Of a DNA stretch of 64,000 nt, positions 43,562 through 51,567 are shown piece by piece. Every line of letters starts with the position of its first letter. Within the stretch, counting starts at the first letter, position 1. This DNA comes from CAG-238 sp934277695 (lineage in GTDB: Bacteria; Bacillota; Clostridia; Peptostreptococcales; Anaerovoracaceae), in NCBI GenBank assembly GCA_934277695.1, contig CAKQVG010000002.1, forward strand, positions 186,001 to 250,000, in the 5' to 3' direction. The notes below the pieces were generated by a model. It saw nothing but the letters and a program-made list of their open reading frames with translations. It was not told the origin of the DNA and did no database searches. The translations under genes and the position numbers were made by a program.

Positions 43562-43599
43562 AAAACGCTGCAGGTGATGTTTATTTCATCTGCAGCGTT
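43562..43599 (+). repeat. 38-bp palindromic element, copy 1
   Basis: Begins AAAACGCTGCAGGTGA and ends TCATCTGCAGCGTT, a hairpin of 14 positions with one G-U pair and an 8-base loop. An identical copy lies at 45856-45893. No T tract follows on the plus strand. It sits 3 bases after the GNAT stop codon. Confidence 0.85.
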
Positions 43600-43709
43600 G
43601 ACGGTAGGTTTCTTCTCTAAAGTTCGATACAGGATCTGCGCTTTTCTTTGTCAAATATGAAGACAGAAATGATGCGATATAAAATGCAGAGAAAAGGAGA
43701 TGGTAGAAT

Positions 43710-44627
43710 ATGGAATGGAAACAAATCCCCAAGAGAGAATATTACGAAAAATATGAAAGAGTGGAAGTGAAAAACGATTATGGATGGTATGAGGTATATC
43801 GTTTGCCCGGCAATGTGTACGGTATTGCGGAACCACAGCATTTTCAAGAAGTTAATTTTTATCTGATTATCGGAACGAAAAGTGCTGTACTGCTGGATAC
43901 CGGCATGGGCTTTTTCCCGATAGAACCTTTGATTAGGGAACTCTATGATGGAGAGATTATTACGGTGAACAGCCATTTCCATTTTGATCATATTGGGAAC
44001 AACCATAATTTTGAGCCGGTTTGGAATTACACAGATTCTTATGTGAGGAATGTTGCGGAAAACGGCTTGGTTAGTGCAGATACCGGTGCGCAGATGGATG
44101 AAGAAATGTTTAAATTTGGTTACCCTCAAGGATTTCATCCGGAGTCCTTCCGTATTGCACCGTTTACTTACAAAACATTAAAAGATGGACAAATTTTTGA
44201 TCTCGGAAGCAGAAAGCTTCAGGTGATTCATACACCGGGTCACAGCTTTGACTGCATCATGCTCTATGATGCAGATAACAAGATTTTGTTCACCGGCGAT
44301 ACTTTCTATCTGGGAGCATTGTATGCACATTTTGATTGCAGGCAATTTGGACATTCGGATATCCGTCAATATCAGAAAACGATGGCAGATTTAAACGAAA
44401 GGATTCCGAAAGATGTTAAATTATACTGCTCGCATAACGATTTTATAACTTACGCAGGCAGGCTCGGAGAAGCTGCTGACTTGCTATATTCCATTATCCA
44501 CGAACAAAGTAAAGAAAGCGGAGAAGTGAATCTGGGCCATCAGTACCTAGAGGAGGGGCGCATGCTCAATGAACGATTTGCCGATGGTTTTTCTGTGGTA
44601 TATGCGGTGGACGAAGAAGAAATCTAA
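43710..44627 (+). CDS. MBL-fold metallohydrolase
   Basis: A 305-residue metallo-beta-lactamase-fold protein. Metal ligands: HFHFDHIGNNH (HxHxDH), HTPGHSFDC and LFTGDTFYLG, then a late His in YCSHND. Such enzymes hydrolyse thioesters, lactones or phosphoesters; the substrate is not evident. AAGGAG is upstream. With the M20 gene it forms a two-gene unit bracketed by the identical 38-bp elements. Confidence 0.88.
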   Translation: MEWKQIPKREYYEKYERVEVKNDYGWYEVYRLPGNVYGIAEPQHFQEVNFYLIIGTKSAVLLDTGMGFFPIEPLIRELYDGEIITVNSHFHFDHIGNNHNFEPVWNYTDSYVRNVAENGLVSADTGAQMDEEMFKFGYPQGFHPESFRIAPFTYKTLKDGQIFDLGSRKLQVIHTPGHSFDCIMLYDADNKILFTGDTFYLGALYAHFDCRQFGHSDIRQYQKTMADLNERIPKDVKLYCSHNDFITYAGRLGEAADLLYSIIHEQSKESGEVNLGHQYLEEGRMLNERFADGFSVVYAVDEEEI

Positions 44628-44639
44628 AAGGGAAGGCGG

Positions 44640-45836
44640 ATGACAAAAATGTTGGATGAAAAAATAAAAGAAAAAATCATCAAAGAACTCTTGCCGGCAT
44701 TGGAAAAGGAAGCTTGGGAGCTCAGCGACGATATGGCAGCACACCCGGAATTGGGTTCAAATGAGTTTGAATCTTCTCGGAAAATTGTTGAAATGCTGTG
44801 CAGGCATGGCATACAGGTAGAATATCCGTATTGTGGATTACCGACAGCTTTTCGTGCGGTAATTAATCCGGGCGGAAAGAAAAAGGCAGCATTTTTAGCA
44901 GAATATGATGCACTTCCTGAAATAGGCCATGGATGCGGACACTGTGCATCCGGCATGGCAAGCGTGCTCGCCGGGCTTGTTGCTCAGGAAGTTCGCGATA
45001 CACTGGAAGATGTGCAAATTGACATTATCGGAACACCGGATGAAGAATGGGGTGGCGGCAAGGTGCTGCTCCAGCGTGCAGGCGCCTTTAAAGACTACGA
45101 TTTTGCGGCGATGGTTCATATGAATGGTGTGGATAGTGCAGAAGCAAAATTTACAGCTCTTGACGGGATGAAGTTTGTATTTCAAGGTGCTGCAGCTCAT
45201 GCAGCTGCCTGTCCGGAAAAAGGGAGAAATGCACTAAATGCTGTAAGACTGCTTTTCGACAGTGTAGATATGATGCGGCAGCATATCATCAAAGAGGCCA
45301 TCGTTTCCGGATATATTGAGGATGGGGGAACAGCAGCCAATATTGTACCGGATCGAGCTGTGGCAAATTTTATTACGCGTGCACCGAGGCGCGACCAACT
45401 GGATGATATCAGTAAATGGGTCAAAGACTGTGCTCGTGCAGCGGCTATGGCAACTCGGACAGAAGTAGAAATTTTACCGGACGGTGTAGATTATGACGGG
45501 TATCTGCCTACAAATTCTGAGGTTCAGTTGATGGAAGAATGTTTCGCGGCAATTGGACATCCTCTGCCGGAAGATGCACCGGAATTTGGAGGAGGCTCGT
45601 CCGATATCGGAAATGTATCATCAACATGTGTAACTTTCCATCCGGTTATGGGTATAGGGGAAGGATTGGTACCCCACACGAAGGAATTCGCGGAGGCTAT
45701 GACATCAGACAAAACACACAGAGCGATTACGGATTCTGCATTATGGCTATTGGAACTTACCCGGAGACTCTTTAATGATGAAGCACTACTGGAAAAAATA
45801 AAAAAAGAACATTTTGACGGGTTGAAGATCCTTTGA
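44640..45836 (+). CDS. M20-family amidohydrolase
   Basis: A 398-residue M20 (AbgB/HipO-like) metallo-amidohydrolase: AFLAEYDALPEIGHGCGHC, GTPDEEWGGGK (acid pair), the dimerisation-domain FQGAAAHAAACPEKGRNAL and the C-terminal PEFGGGSSDIGNVS with VTFHPVMGIG. It probably hydrolyses an N-acyl or peptide bond of an amino-acid conjugate. The start is ambiguous between ATG 44640 and ATG 44649, since GGAAGG and GGCGGA lie just upstream. Ends before the second 38-bp element. Confidence 0.88.
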   Translation: MTKMLDEKIKEKIIKELLPALEKEAWELSDDMAAHPELGSNEFESSRKIVEMLCRHGIQVEYPYCGLPTAFRAVINPGGKKKAAFLAEYDALPEIGHGCGHCASGMASVLAGLVAQEVRDTLEDVQIDIIGTPDEEWGGGKVLLQRAGAFKDYDFAAMVHMNGVDSAEAKFTALDGMKFVFQGAAAHAAACPEKGRNALNAVRLLFDSVDMMRQHIIKEAIVSGYIEDGGTAANIVPDRAVANFITRAPRRDQLDDISKWVKDCARAAAMATRTEVEILPDGVDYDGYLPTNSEVQLMEECFAAIGHPLPEDAPEFGGGSSDIGNVSSTCVTFHPVMGIGEGLVPHTKEFAEAMTSDKTHRAITDSALWLLELTRRLFNDEALLEKIKKEHFDGLKIL

Positions 45837-45855
45837 GCAAATCATATGTGAATTA

Positions 45856-45893
45856 AAAACGCTGCAGGTGATGTTTATTTCATCTGCAGCGTT
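45856..45893 (+). repeat. 38-bp palindromic element, copy 2
   Basis: Identical over 38 bases to 43562-43599. It lies between the convergent ends of the M20 gene and the AAA/DUF4143 gene. On the minus strand it is followed by TTTTT, so this copy could terminate the minus-strand gene. Confidence 0.85.
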
Positions 45894-45904
45894 TCGCTCC
45901 TTGT

Positions 45905-47221
45905 CTAAAAAAACATAATGTCGTAAATCGGCATGTAAGTGATTTTACCTTTGTGGGTAATTTCTCTTTCGTTTGAAAGCACAAAGGCTTTCTTAATCTG
46001 GTATTCCTCTTTTTGAACGAAAGCATTCAGAGCACTATGGACGGTATAATCCTTGCCGGATTTGACCTCAATCGGTACGACGGAAAGGCTGCCGTAATCG
46101 TCAATCAAATAATCCACCTCACCCTTGCTGCGGTTATCATAGTAAAACAGTTTGTGACCGTGCGCAATCAATTCCGAGGCAACGGCCGTTTCATAGACGG
46201 ATCCAAGATTGATGCTCCTTTGATTATCTAAAATCGCGCGGATATTGCTGCCGTACAAAATACCCGAAAGAATCCCGACATCGTTGAGGTAAAGCTTCAG
46301 TAAATTCTTCCCGGAAGACTCAATCAATGGAAATTTCGGATTGGAAATTGCCTGCACATTCAGAGTGATGCCTGCGCTGATTAAATAATCAAAGGCATCT
46401 GCATAATCAGCAAAGGTCTTTCCTTTTTTCTCTTCAATACTCTGCACCACGATACGTTTTTTCTTGTTTTCCATGTTGGATGGTATTAAATCATAAATTC
46501 TGCGGATTTTGAGTTTGTTATTACGGTCGTATTTGGAAGCATCATCAGCATAATATTCGTGAATTTCACTCTGTATTTCACGCACGGTCTGAATGTTGTG
46601 GTCACTCAGATAAGCATTTACCGCATCCGGAAGACCTCCGACGAGCAGATATTTTCGAAATAGATCCATCATCTTATTATGGGTGGCTTCATCGAGAGAT
46701 TCTTCGAGTTCAAATTTTTTCCGCATGATGGAGATGGCAAACTTGTTTATTCCGTTCGCGTACAAAAACTCTTCAAAATCAAGAGGAAACATACGAACTT
46801 TGCGGATGCTTCCCATCGGAATGGAGCTTGTCTTTGAAAGGGTTACCCCTAAAAGAGAGCCGCTTGCAATGAATGTAAATTTCCCGTCCTGTGCCAAAAA
46901 CTTTAAAAGCGTCAAAAGGTGTGGATACGCCTGAATCTCATCGATAAAAATCAGAGTCTTCGCTTTCTCCTTCATTTTATCTCCGGCGAGCATGCTGATT
47001 TGAAGATAAAAATCTTCAACGGTTCGGACTTCCGCAAAGAGGCGGTCACTGAGCATATCTTCAATCATATTGATTTCAATAAAATTTTCAAAGAGCTTTT
47101 TCCCGACATGGCGGACAATATATGTTTTGCCGACCTGCCGGGCACCGTCAATCAGTAAAATTTTACTCGTGTCGCTTTTCAAGTGTTCCTCAATCAAAGA
47201 TGAAATTTTTCGATATAACAT
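45905..47221 (-). CDS. AAA ATPase with DUF4143
   Basis: A 438-residue protein of the widespread AAA_14/DUF4143 family: Walker A DGARQVGKTYIVRH, Walker B LIFIDEIQAYPHLL, SGSLLGVTLS, LDFEEFLYANG, and the C-terminal DUF4143 part with ESSGKNLLKLYLNDVGIL and YYDNRSKGEVDYLIDDYG (a nuclease-like E/D-x-D-Y core). The function is unknown; it may act on DNA or proteins. The ATG at 47221 follows GGGAG and is preferred to a GTG at 47236. Three phased repeats lie just upstream. Confidence 0.92.
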   Translation of the reverse strand: MLYRKISSLIEEHLKSDTSKILLIDGARQVGKTYIVRHVGKKLFENFIEINMIEDMLSDRLFAEVRTVEDFYLQISMLAGDKMKEKAKTLIFIDEIQAYPHLLTLLKFLAQDGKFTFIASGSLLGVTLSKTSSIPMGSIRKVRMFPLDFEEFLYANGINKFAISIMRKKFELEESLDEATHNKMMDLFRKYLLVGGLPDAVNAYLSDHNIQTVREIQSEIHEYYADDASKYDRNNKLKIRRIYDLIPSNMENKKKRIVVQSIEEKKGKTFADYADAFDYLISAGITLNVQAISNPKFPLIESSGKNLLKLYLNDVGILSGILYGSNIRAILDNQRSINLGSVYETAVASELIAHGHKLFYYDNRSKGEVDYLIDDYGSLSVVPIEVKSGKDYTVHSALNAFVQKEEYQIKKAFVLSNEREITHKGKITYMPIYDIMFF

Positions 47222-47240
47222 GATTCTATCTCCCACTCAT

Positions 47241-47326
47241 AACTTTTCAATATAATTTTACATGAAAAATTATGACTTTTCAATATATTTTACCGACTAT
47301 TTTTCTGACTTTTCAAATATTTTTAC
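47241..47326. repeat. Three direct repeats with 33-bp period upstream of the DUF4143 gene
   Basis: ACTTTTCAATATA-type units begin at 47242, 47275 and 47308, each followed within 20 bases by TTTAC. Spacing is exactly 33 and 33 bases, about three DNA turns. On the minus strand the consensus is GTAAAATATATTGAAAAGTCA. The gene's first codons resemble a partial fourth unit. It lies in the divergent region between the DUF4143 and TPR genes. Confidence 0.75.
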
Positions 47327-47363
47327 TTTGACGTTTAAAATGAATTAAATTCATCAAAAATCA

Positions 47364-47391
47364 TGGACACCAAGCGAAAAAGTTGTATAAT
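47364..47391 (+). promoter_or_regulatory. Promoter for the TPR-DUF4037-DUF4125 operon
   Basis: TGGACA (47364-47369) and TATAAT (47386-47391), 16-base spacer, 47 bases before the TPR gene. Confidence 0.55.
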
Positions 47392-47438
47392 GTTGGCATG
47401 AGATTTGCTTATATATCAGCAGGAGGTGGAAGTACACT

Positions 47439-48245
47439 ATGAATATAGAAAATTTTTACTCAACTTTAGATAATTTCTTTATGGAAAAGAAAATTGACAA
47501 AGCAGAATTGTTTCTAAAAGATACACTGAGCGCAGCGGAAGCGGCAGAAGACTTCGGACTGATTATTGCAGCCTGCAACGAACTCGGCGGACTTTACCGT
47601 GTCCTTTCGCGCTATGACGAGGGAATGCCTCTGTATGAAAAGGCTTTGGAAAGCCTTAGAAGAATCGGAGAAGCGGAGAGCGAAAATTATGCAACGACGC
47701 TGATAAATTATGCTACAATTCTGAGCATGAGCGGAAGACATGAAGAGGCACTTGAGAAATATAAGGAAGTCGTAAAGCTTTTGCAGTCGCACGGCGCGGA
47801 GGGTGATTACCGTATGGCAGCGCTGTATAACAATATGAGCGGACTTTATCAGGCAAGGGGCGATTTCAATGCTGCAGCGGCGTACCTGCACAAAGCCCTG
47901 CTGATTTTGAAAACTCTGACGGACAGCCAGACGGAGAAGGCTATCAGCTGCAGCAATCTTGCGAGCATTTACATCTTGCTCGAAAATATGACAGATGCGG
48001 AACACTACGCGAAAAAGGCAGTTGAAATCTTTCGCACGGAGGTCGGCGAAGAGGATGTGCATTATTCGGCTGCGCTTTGCACGCTGGGTGAAGTGCATTT
48101 CGCGAAGGGCGAGTATGCGCAGGCGGAAGAACTGTTTTCCGAGGCTCTGCGCTTGATTGCCCGTGATTATGGTACGGAAAATGACAGCTATAAAGTGGTA
48201 GAAAAGAATCTGAATTTATCCAGAGAAAAAAACGGAGGCAAGTAA
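47439..48245 (+). CDS. TPR-repeat protein
   Basis: A 268-residue soluble protein built of about five tetratricopeptide repeats of the kinesin-light-chain type (YEKALESLRRIGEAESENYATTL, AALYNNMSGLYQARGDFNAAAAYLHKAL, AALCTLGEVHFAKGEYAQAEELFSEAL). No enzymatic domain. It likely serves as a scaffold or partner for the DUF4037 and DUF4125 proteins that follow within 40 bases. Confidence 0.88.
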   Translation: MNIENFYSTLDNFFMEKKIDKAELFLKDTLSAAEAAEDFGLIIAACNELGGLYRVLSRYDEGMPLYEKALESLRRIGEAESENYATTLINYATILSMSGRHEEALEKYKEVVKLLQSHGAEGDYRMAALYNNMSGLYQARGDFNAAAAYLHKALLILKTLTDSQTEKAISCSNLASIYILLENMTDAEHYAKKAVEIFRTEVGEEDVHYSAALCTLGEVHFAKGEYAQAEELFSEALRLIARDYGTENDSYKVVEKNLNLSREKNGGK

Positions 48246-48249
48246 GGCT

Positions 48250-49203
48250 ATGAAGGGAATGGAAATTGCGGAAAAGTATTATGAACAGTACGGCTTGCCG
48301 ATGCTTCGGGAAATTTGTCCGGAGCTTGAAGAAAGAGCTGCTTTTGGTCTTGTCGGAGAGGGATCGCAGTGCTTCGGCTATGATGACGAAATCTCGCGTG
48401 ACCATGATTTCGGTCCGGGGTTTTGCATTTGGCTTTTGGAAGATGACTTCGCACATTACGGAGATAAACTGCAGGCAGCATATGAAGCGCTGCCGAAGGA
48501 GTTTATGGAGCTTTCGACTGACAATATACAGGACAAGAGCCGTGTTGGCGTGATGACGATTGATGAGTTTTTCTTTAAGTATTTAGGTCTTTCCAAGCCT
48601 CCGAAGACAAACCGTGAGTGGCTTTTCTTAAAGGAAACGATTCTTTCTATTTGCACGAACGGAAAGGTTTTTAGAGATGATAACGGCAGTTTTACGGCTT
48701 TTCGCAAAGCGCTTCTCGCGTTTTATCCAGAAGATGTTCTGCGTAAGAAGGTCGCAGCCAGAGCCGCAGTCATGTCGCAGGCAGGGCAGTATAATCTGCT
48801 CCGCTGTCTGGACAGAAACGACCATATCGCTGCGGTGCTTGCCCTCGCCAAGTTTACGGAGGCCTCGATGTCCATGATTTATCTCCTGAACCGAAAATAT
48901 ATGCCGTTCTATAAATGGGCATATCATGGAATGCAGGATTTAACGGAAATGCAGCCGGCTATTCAGACAATCGGAGAACTTGGCATGCTTTTTGACGGAA
49001 TCGGTACAGACTGCGCAGATGTCAGGAAGAAAGCGTATGAACTTACGGAGTGTATTTGTGAGGGCACGGCGCGTGAATTGAACAAACAGGGCTTCTCGCA
49101 TTGCAGCAGTGCTTTTCTGCAGGATCATTTAGGTGAAATCATGGAAGAAATCCGTGATCCGCAGATTCGCAGCCTTCCTCCGATTTATGACTATGGATTT
49201 TAA
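48250..49203 (+). CDS. DUF4037 nucleotidyltransferase-like protein
   Basis: A 317-residue DUF4037 protein. Near the N terminus GLVGEGSQCFGYDDEISRDH and then DFGPGF resemble the nucleotidyltransferase GS...DxD motif. The remainder is helical (LLRCLDRNDHIAAVLALAKF). It starts 4 bases after the TPR stop. Function unknown; the NTase fold suggests nucleotide transfer to a small molecule, RNA or protein. Confidence 0.85.
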   Translation: MKGMEIAEKYYEQYGLPMLREICPELEERAAFGLVGEGSQCFGYDDEISRDHDFGPGFCIWLLEDDFAHYGDKLQAAYEALPKEFMELSTDNIQDKSRVGVMTIDEFFFKYLGLSKPPKTNREWLFLKETILSICTNGKVFRDDNGSFTAFRKALLAFYPEDVLRKKVAARAAVMSQAGQYNLLRCLDRNDHIAAVLALAKFTEASMSMIYLLNRKYMPFYKWAYHGMQDLTEMQPAIQTIGELGMLFDGIGTDCADVRKKAYELTECICEGTARELNKQGFSHCSSAFLQDHLGEIMEEIRDPQIRSLPPIYDYGF

Positions 49204-49241
49204 TGCTGTGTGAAAGGCGAAAAAGAGGAGCAGAAAATACA

Positions 49242-49853
49242 ATGGAAAAGAAAGAGAAAATCGATGAGATTATAGAAATTGAATGGAATATGTTTCAGGA
49301 TGTGCAGAACATCGGTGGCCGCGCTTCTTGTCAGGATGATAAGGAAACCTTCGTAATCATGCGCACAAGCCAGTTTGAAAACTGGACGGAAGCGCTTCTG
49401 GACGCATATCTGTCTTATATAGAAAATGCAGAGTGCGAGGGACGCAATCTCATCGCTGAAAAGTACGGACGCATGATGAAATATACGGAGCCGCGCTACT
49501 ATGAAGAACAGATTAAGCCCTATATCCCGGCACTTTCTGCGCATGCAGAGCAGATGATTGAAGAGGTCATTGCGATTATCGTTCCGTGGGAAGCGGAATT
49601 CGCAAAGTGCTACCCGAAGCTCGGGAGAGTCAGCCGTCCGGTTACCGCGGAGGGAGACAAGAGAGGGTTTACTTCGATGGAGACCTATGCGCGCGGAGAA
49701 CTCGGAACTTATTCGGAAGAACTTCTTGCGATGTATCTAGATTATATGAAGGTGCTCAAAGAAGAGGGAAAATCCATATCGGTTATGGACCGCGAAGTTA
49801 TGACAAAGCTCTATGGATATGACTCCATAGAAGCGGCGGAAAACAGTTTATAG
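49242..49853 (+). CDS. DUF4125 family protein
   Basis: A 203-residue protein opening DEIIEIEWNMFQDVQNIGG and RASCQDDKETFVIMRTSQF, the conserved DUF4125 block (W-x-MF-x-x-VxN-x-GGRASCQ). All soluble and helical. GAGGAG lies 11 bases before the ATG. The same three families (TPR, DUF4037, DUF4125) recur together in clostridia by my recollection, so a shared function is likely but undefined. Confidence 0.85.
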   Translation: MEKKEKIDEIIEIEWNMFQDVQNIGGRASCQDDKETFVIMRTSQFENWTEALLDAYLSYIENAECEGRNLIAEKYGRMMKYTEPRYYEEQIKPYIPALSAHAEQMIEEVIAIIVPWEAEFAKCYPKLGRVSRPVTAEGDKRGFTSMETYARGELGTYSEELLAMYLDYMKVLKEEGKSISVMDREVMTKLYGYDSIEAAENSL

Positions 49854-49920
49854 AGTGAAAGAAAGCAGAAAAAATGCAAACTTTGATGTGCGTCAGCCGA
49901 TTGGACGATTGAGACGAGGG

Positions 49921-50079
49921 TTAGGTTTCCTTTTCTGCTTTTCGTGCCGACGCAAACAAAACGCCGCAGAACACGAGCACTGCGCCAATCAATCCTTGAA
50001 GGTTCAGAACCTCATGCAGGAAAATGAAGGCAAAAGTGGCAGAACTTACAGGCTTCAGCGGGAATTCCGTCAAGTCCGA
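49921..50079 (-). pseudogene. C-terminal remnant of an EamA/DMT-family transporter
   Basis: A minus-strand frame with no start ends at a TAA (49921-49923). It encodes the last transmembrane hairpin typical of EamA drug/metabolite transporters: TEFPLKPVSSATFAFIFLHE and then LNLQGLIGAVLVFCGVLF, with a basic tail ARKAEKET. Only about 50 of the expected roughly 300 residues remain, and the frame abuts the stop of the BFD-like gene. It is a deletion relic. Confidence 0.7.
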
Positions 50080-50088
50080 CTTTTATCA

Positions 50089-50292
50089 TTACATAAAATC
50101 ACTTTTGACCTTTGCAAGCAGCTCATCCAGCATCTCGCGGCAGGCACCGCATTTGTTTCCGATATCCGCGACTTCGCAAAGTGTCTTTAAATCCGTAATG
50201 TGCTGCTCGCGGATGATGTCTTCCACCTCACCAAGCGTTTTGTTCTTGCATACGCAAATTTTATAATCTCTGTTTTTTCCATCTAAATACAT
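50089..50292 (-). CDS. BFD-like [2Fe-2S] protein
   Basis: A 67-residue protein with CVC near the N terminus (YKICVCKNKTLGEVEDIIRE) and GNKCGACREML near the C terminus, the four-cysteine C-x-C...C-x2-C pattern of bacterioferritin-associated-ferredoxin/NifU-middle-type [2Fe-2S] domains. ATG 50292 has AGGAG 8 bases upstream; a longer frame starting at 50352 lacks one. It likely transfers electrons or Fe-S clusters. Divergent from the CobW genes. Confidence 0.82.
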   Translation of the reverse strand: MYLDGKNRDYKICVCKNKTLGEVEDIIREQHITDLKTLCEVADIGNKCGACREMLDELLAKVKSDFM

Positions 50293-50391
50293 ATTGTCAT
50301 CTCCTAATAATGTGTTTAATGAAAGTATACCACAAAGCAGGCGAAAACTCACACAATCTTCGAAATCACATCTTTTATTTTCCCCCCGCTG

Positions 50392-50400
50392 TGGTATAAT
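50392..50400 (+). promoter_or_regulatory. Extended -10 promoter for the CobW GTPase genes
   Basis: TGGTATAAT at 50392-50400, an extended -10 element with a poor -35. A similar TGGTATACT is read on the minus strand near 50323-50331 for the BFD-like gene. Confidence 0.5.
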
Positions 50401-50475
50401 ATGTAATATCAGTTCCTTGCGTGCAGATTCAATGCGCGAAGGGAATCATTTTAAGGAAAAGGAAGCGAGAAGATT

Positions 50476-51552
50476 ATGATTAAAGTTGACATTTTTTCAG
50501 GATTTTTGGGAGCGGGCAAGACCACTTTGATTAAGAAGTTAATCGAGGAAGCCTATAAGGGCGAAAAGGTTGTTTTGATAGAAAACGAGTTCGGTGAAAT
50601 CGGCATTGACGGAGGATTCCTCAAGGATGCCGGCGTGGAAATCAATGAGATGAACTCCGGCTGCATTTGCTGCAGTCTGGTCGGCGATTTCGGAAAGGCA
50701 CTGGAAAAGGTAATTGCGGAATTTCATCCGGACAGAATTTTGATTGAACCGTCGGGAGTCGGCAAGCTCAGCGACATCATTCAGGCAGTTGAGGATCTGG
50801 ACCTCGAAGAGGTTAAGCTGAACGGATTTACGACCATCGTAGATGCAAAGAAGGTTAAGATTTACATGAAGAACTTCGGCGAGTTCTACAACAATCAGGT
50901 GGAACACGCAAGCTCGATTATTCTGAGCCACACGAAGGGCATGGAAGACGAAAAGATTGAAAAGGTGGTTGAGACTCTTCGCGGACACAATCCAAATGCG
51001 ACGATTATAACAACGGACTGGGATGCACTTTCCGGCGCTCAGATTCTTGCAGCGATGGAAAAACGCGATACGATTGAAGAGGCACTTCATCATCTCGAAG
51101 AAGAGCATGAACATGAACATCACCATCATCACGATCACGATGAGCATGACCACGATCATGAAGAGCATGAGCACGAGCATCATCATGACCATGAACATGA
51201 GCATGAGCATCACCACCACCATGACCATGACGACCACTGCTGCTGCGGCCACGACCATGAAGGACATCACCATGCAGACGATGTTTTCGAGAGCGTGGGA
51301 ATCGAAACACCGAAGAAATTCACAAAAGAAAAGATTGAAAAGGCTTTGGAAGCTCTCGAAGATAAGGACGAGTACGGTTTCATCCTCAGAGCGAAGGGCA
51401 TCGTAGAAGCAGAAGACGGACAGTGGATTCACTTCGACTATGTTCCGGGTGAACCGGATGTCAGAACCGGCGCGGCAGGCGTTACGGGAAGACTCTGTGT
51501 CATCGGTTCGGAAATCGACAGAGATAAGATTTTAAAGCTTTTTGAAATATAA
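50476..51552 (+). CDS. CobW/COG0523 G3E GTPase with 33-His metal-binding tract
   Basis: A 358-residue G3E-family GTPase: Walker A FSGFLGAGKTTLI (9-17), ENEFGEIGIDG, the zinc-site motif GCICCSL (Cys63, 65, 66), EPSGVGK and a C-terminal CobW_C domain. Residues 205-266 contain 33 histidines interleaved with Asp/Glu plus CCCG. COG0523 proteins are metal metallochaperones, mainly zinc, though some serve cobalt. The tract looks like a metal reservoir. No Zur box was identified upstream. The gene is 10.7 kb away from the cobalamin island, so a cobalt role is not excluded. Confidence 0.92.
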   Translation: MIKVDIFSGFLGAGKTTLIKKLIEEAYKGEKVVLIENEFGEIGIDGGFLKDAGVEINEMNSGCICCSLVGDFGKALEKVIAEFHPDRILIEPSGVGKLSDIIQAVEDLDLEEVKLNGFTTIVDAKKVKIYMKNFGEFYNNQVEHASSIILSHTKGMEDEKIEKVVETLRGHNPNATIITTDWDALSGAQILAAMEKRDTIEEALHHLEEEHEHEHHHHHDHDEHDHDHEEHEHEHHHDHEHEHEHHHHHDHDDHCCCGHDHEGHHHADDVFESVGIETPKKFTKEKIEKALEALEDKDEYGFILRAKGIVEAEDGQWIHFDYVPGEPDVRTGAAGVTGRLCVIGSEIDRDKILKLFEI

Positions 51553-51567
51553 ATAGAGGAGAAATCA

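Noticed and set aside
47241..47326. CRISPR-like array
   Set aside because: Only three imperfect units with 13-base AT-rich intervals and no cas genes; better explained as phased binding sites.
50539..51432. Long minus-strand frame opposite the His-rich GTPase with Met/Val-rich low-complexity segment
   Set aside because: It is the antisense image of the His/Asp/Glu codons (CAT/CAC read as ATG/GTG). The plus-strand frame has clear GTPase motifs and a ribosome site.
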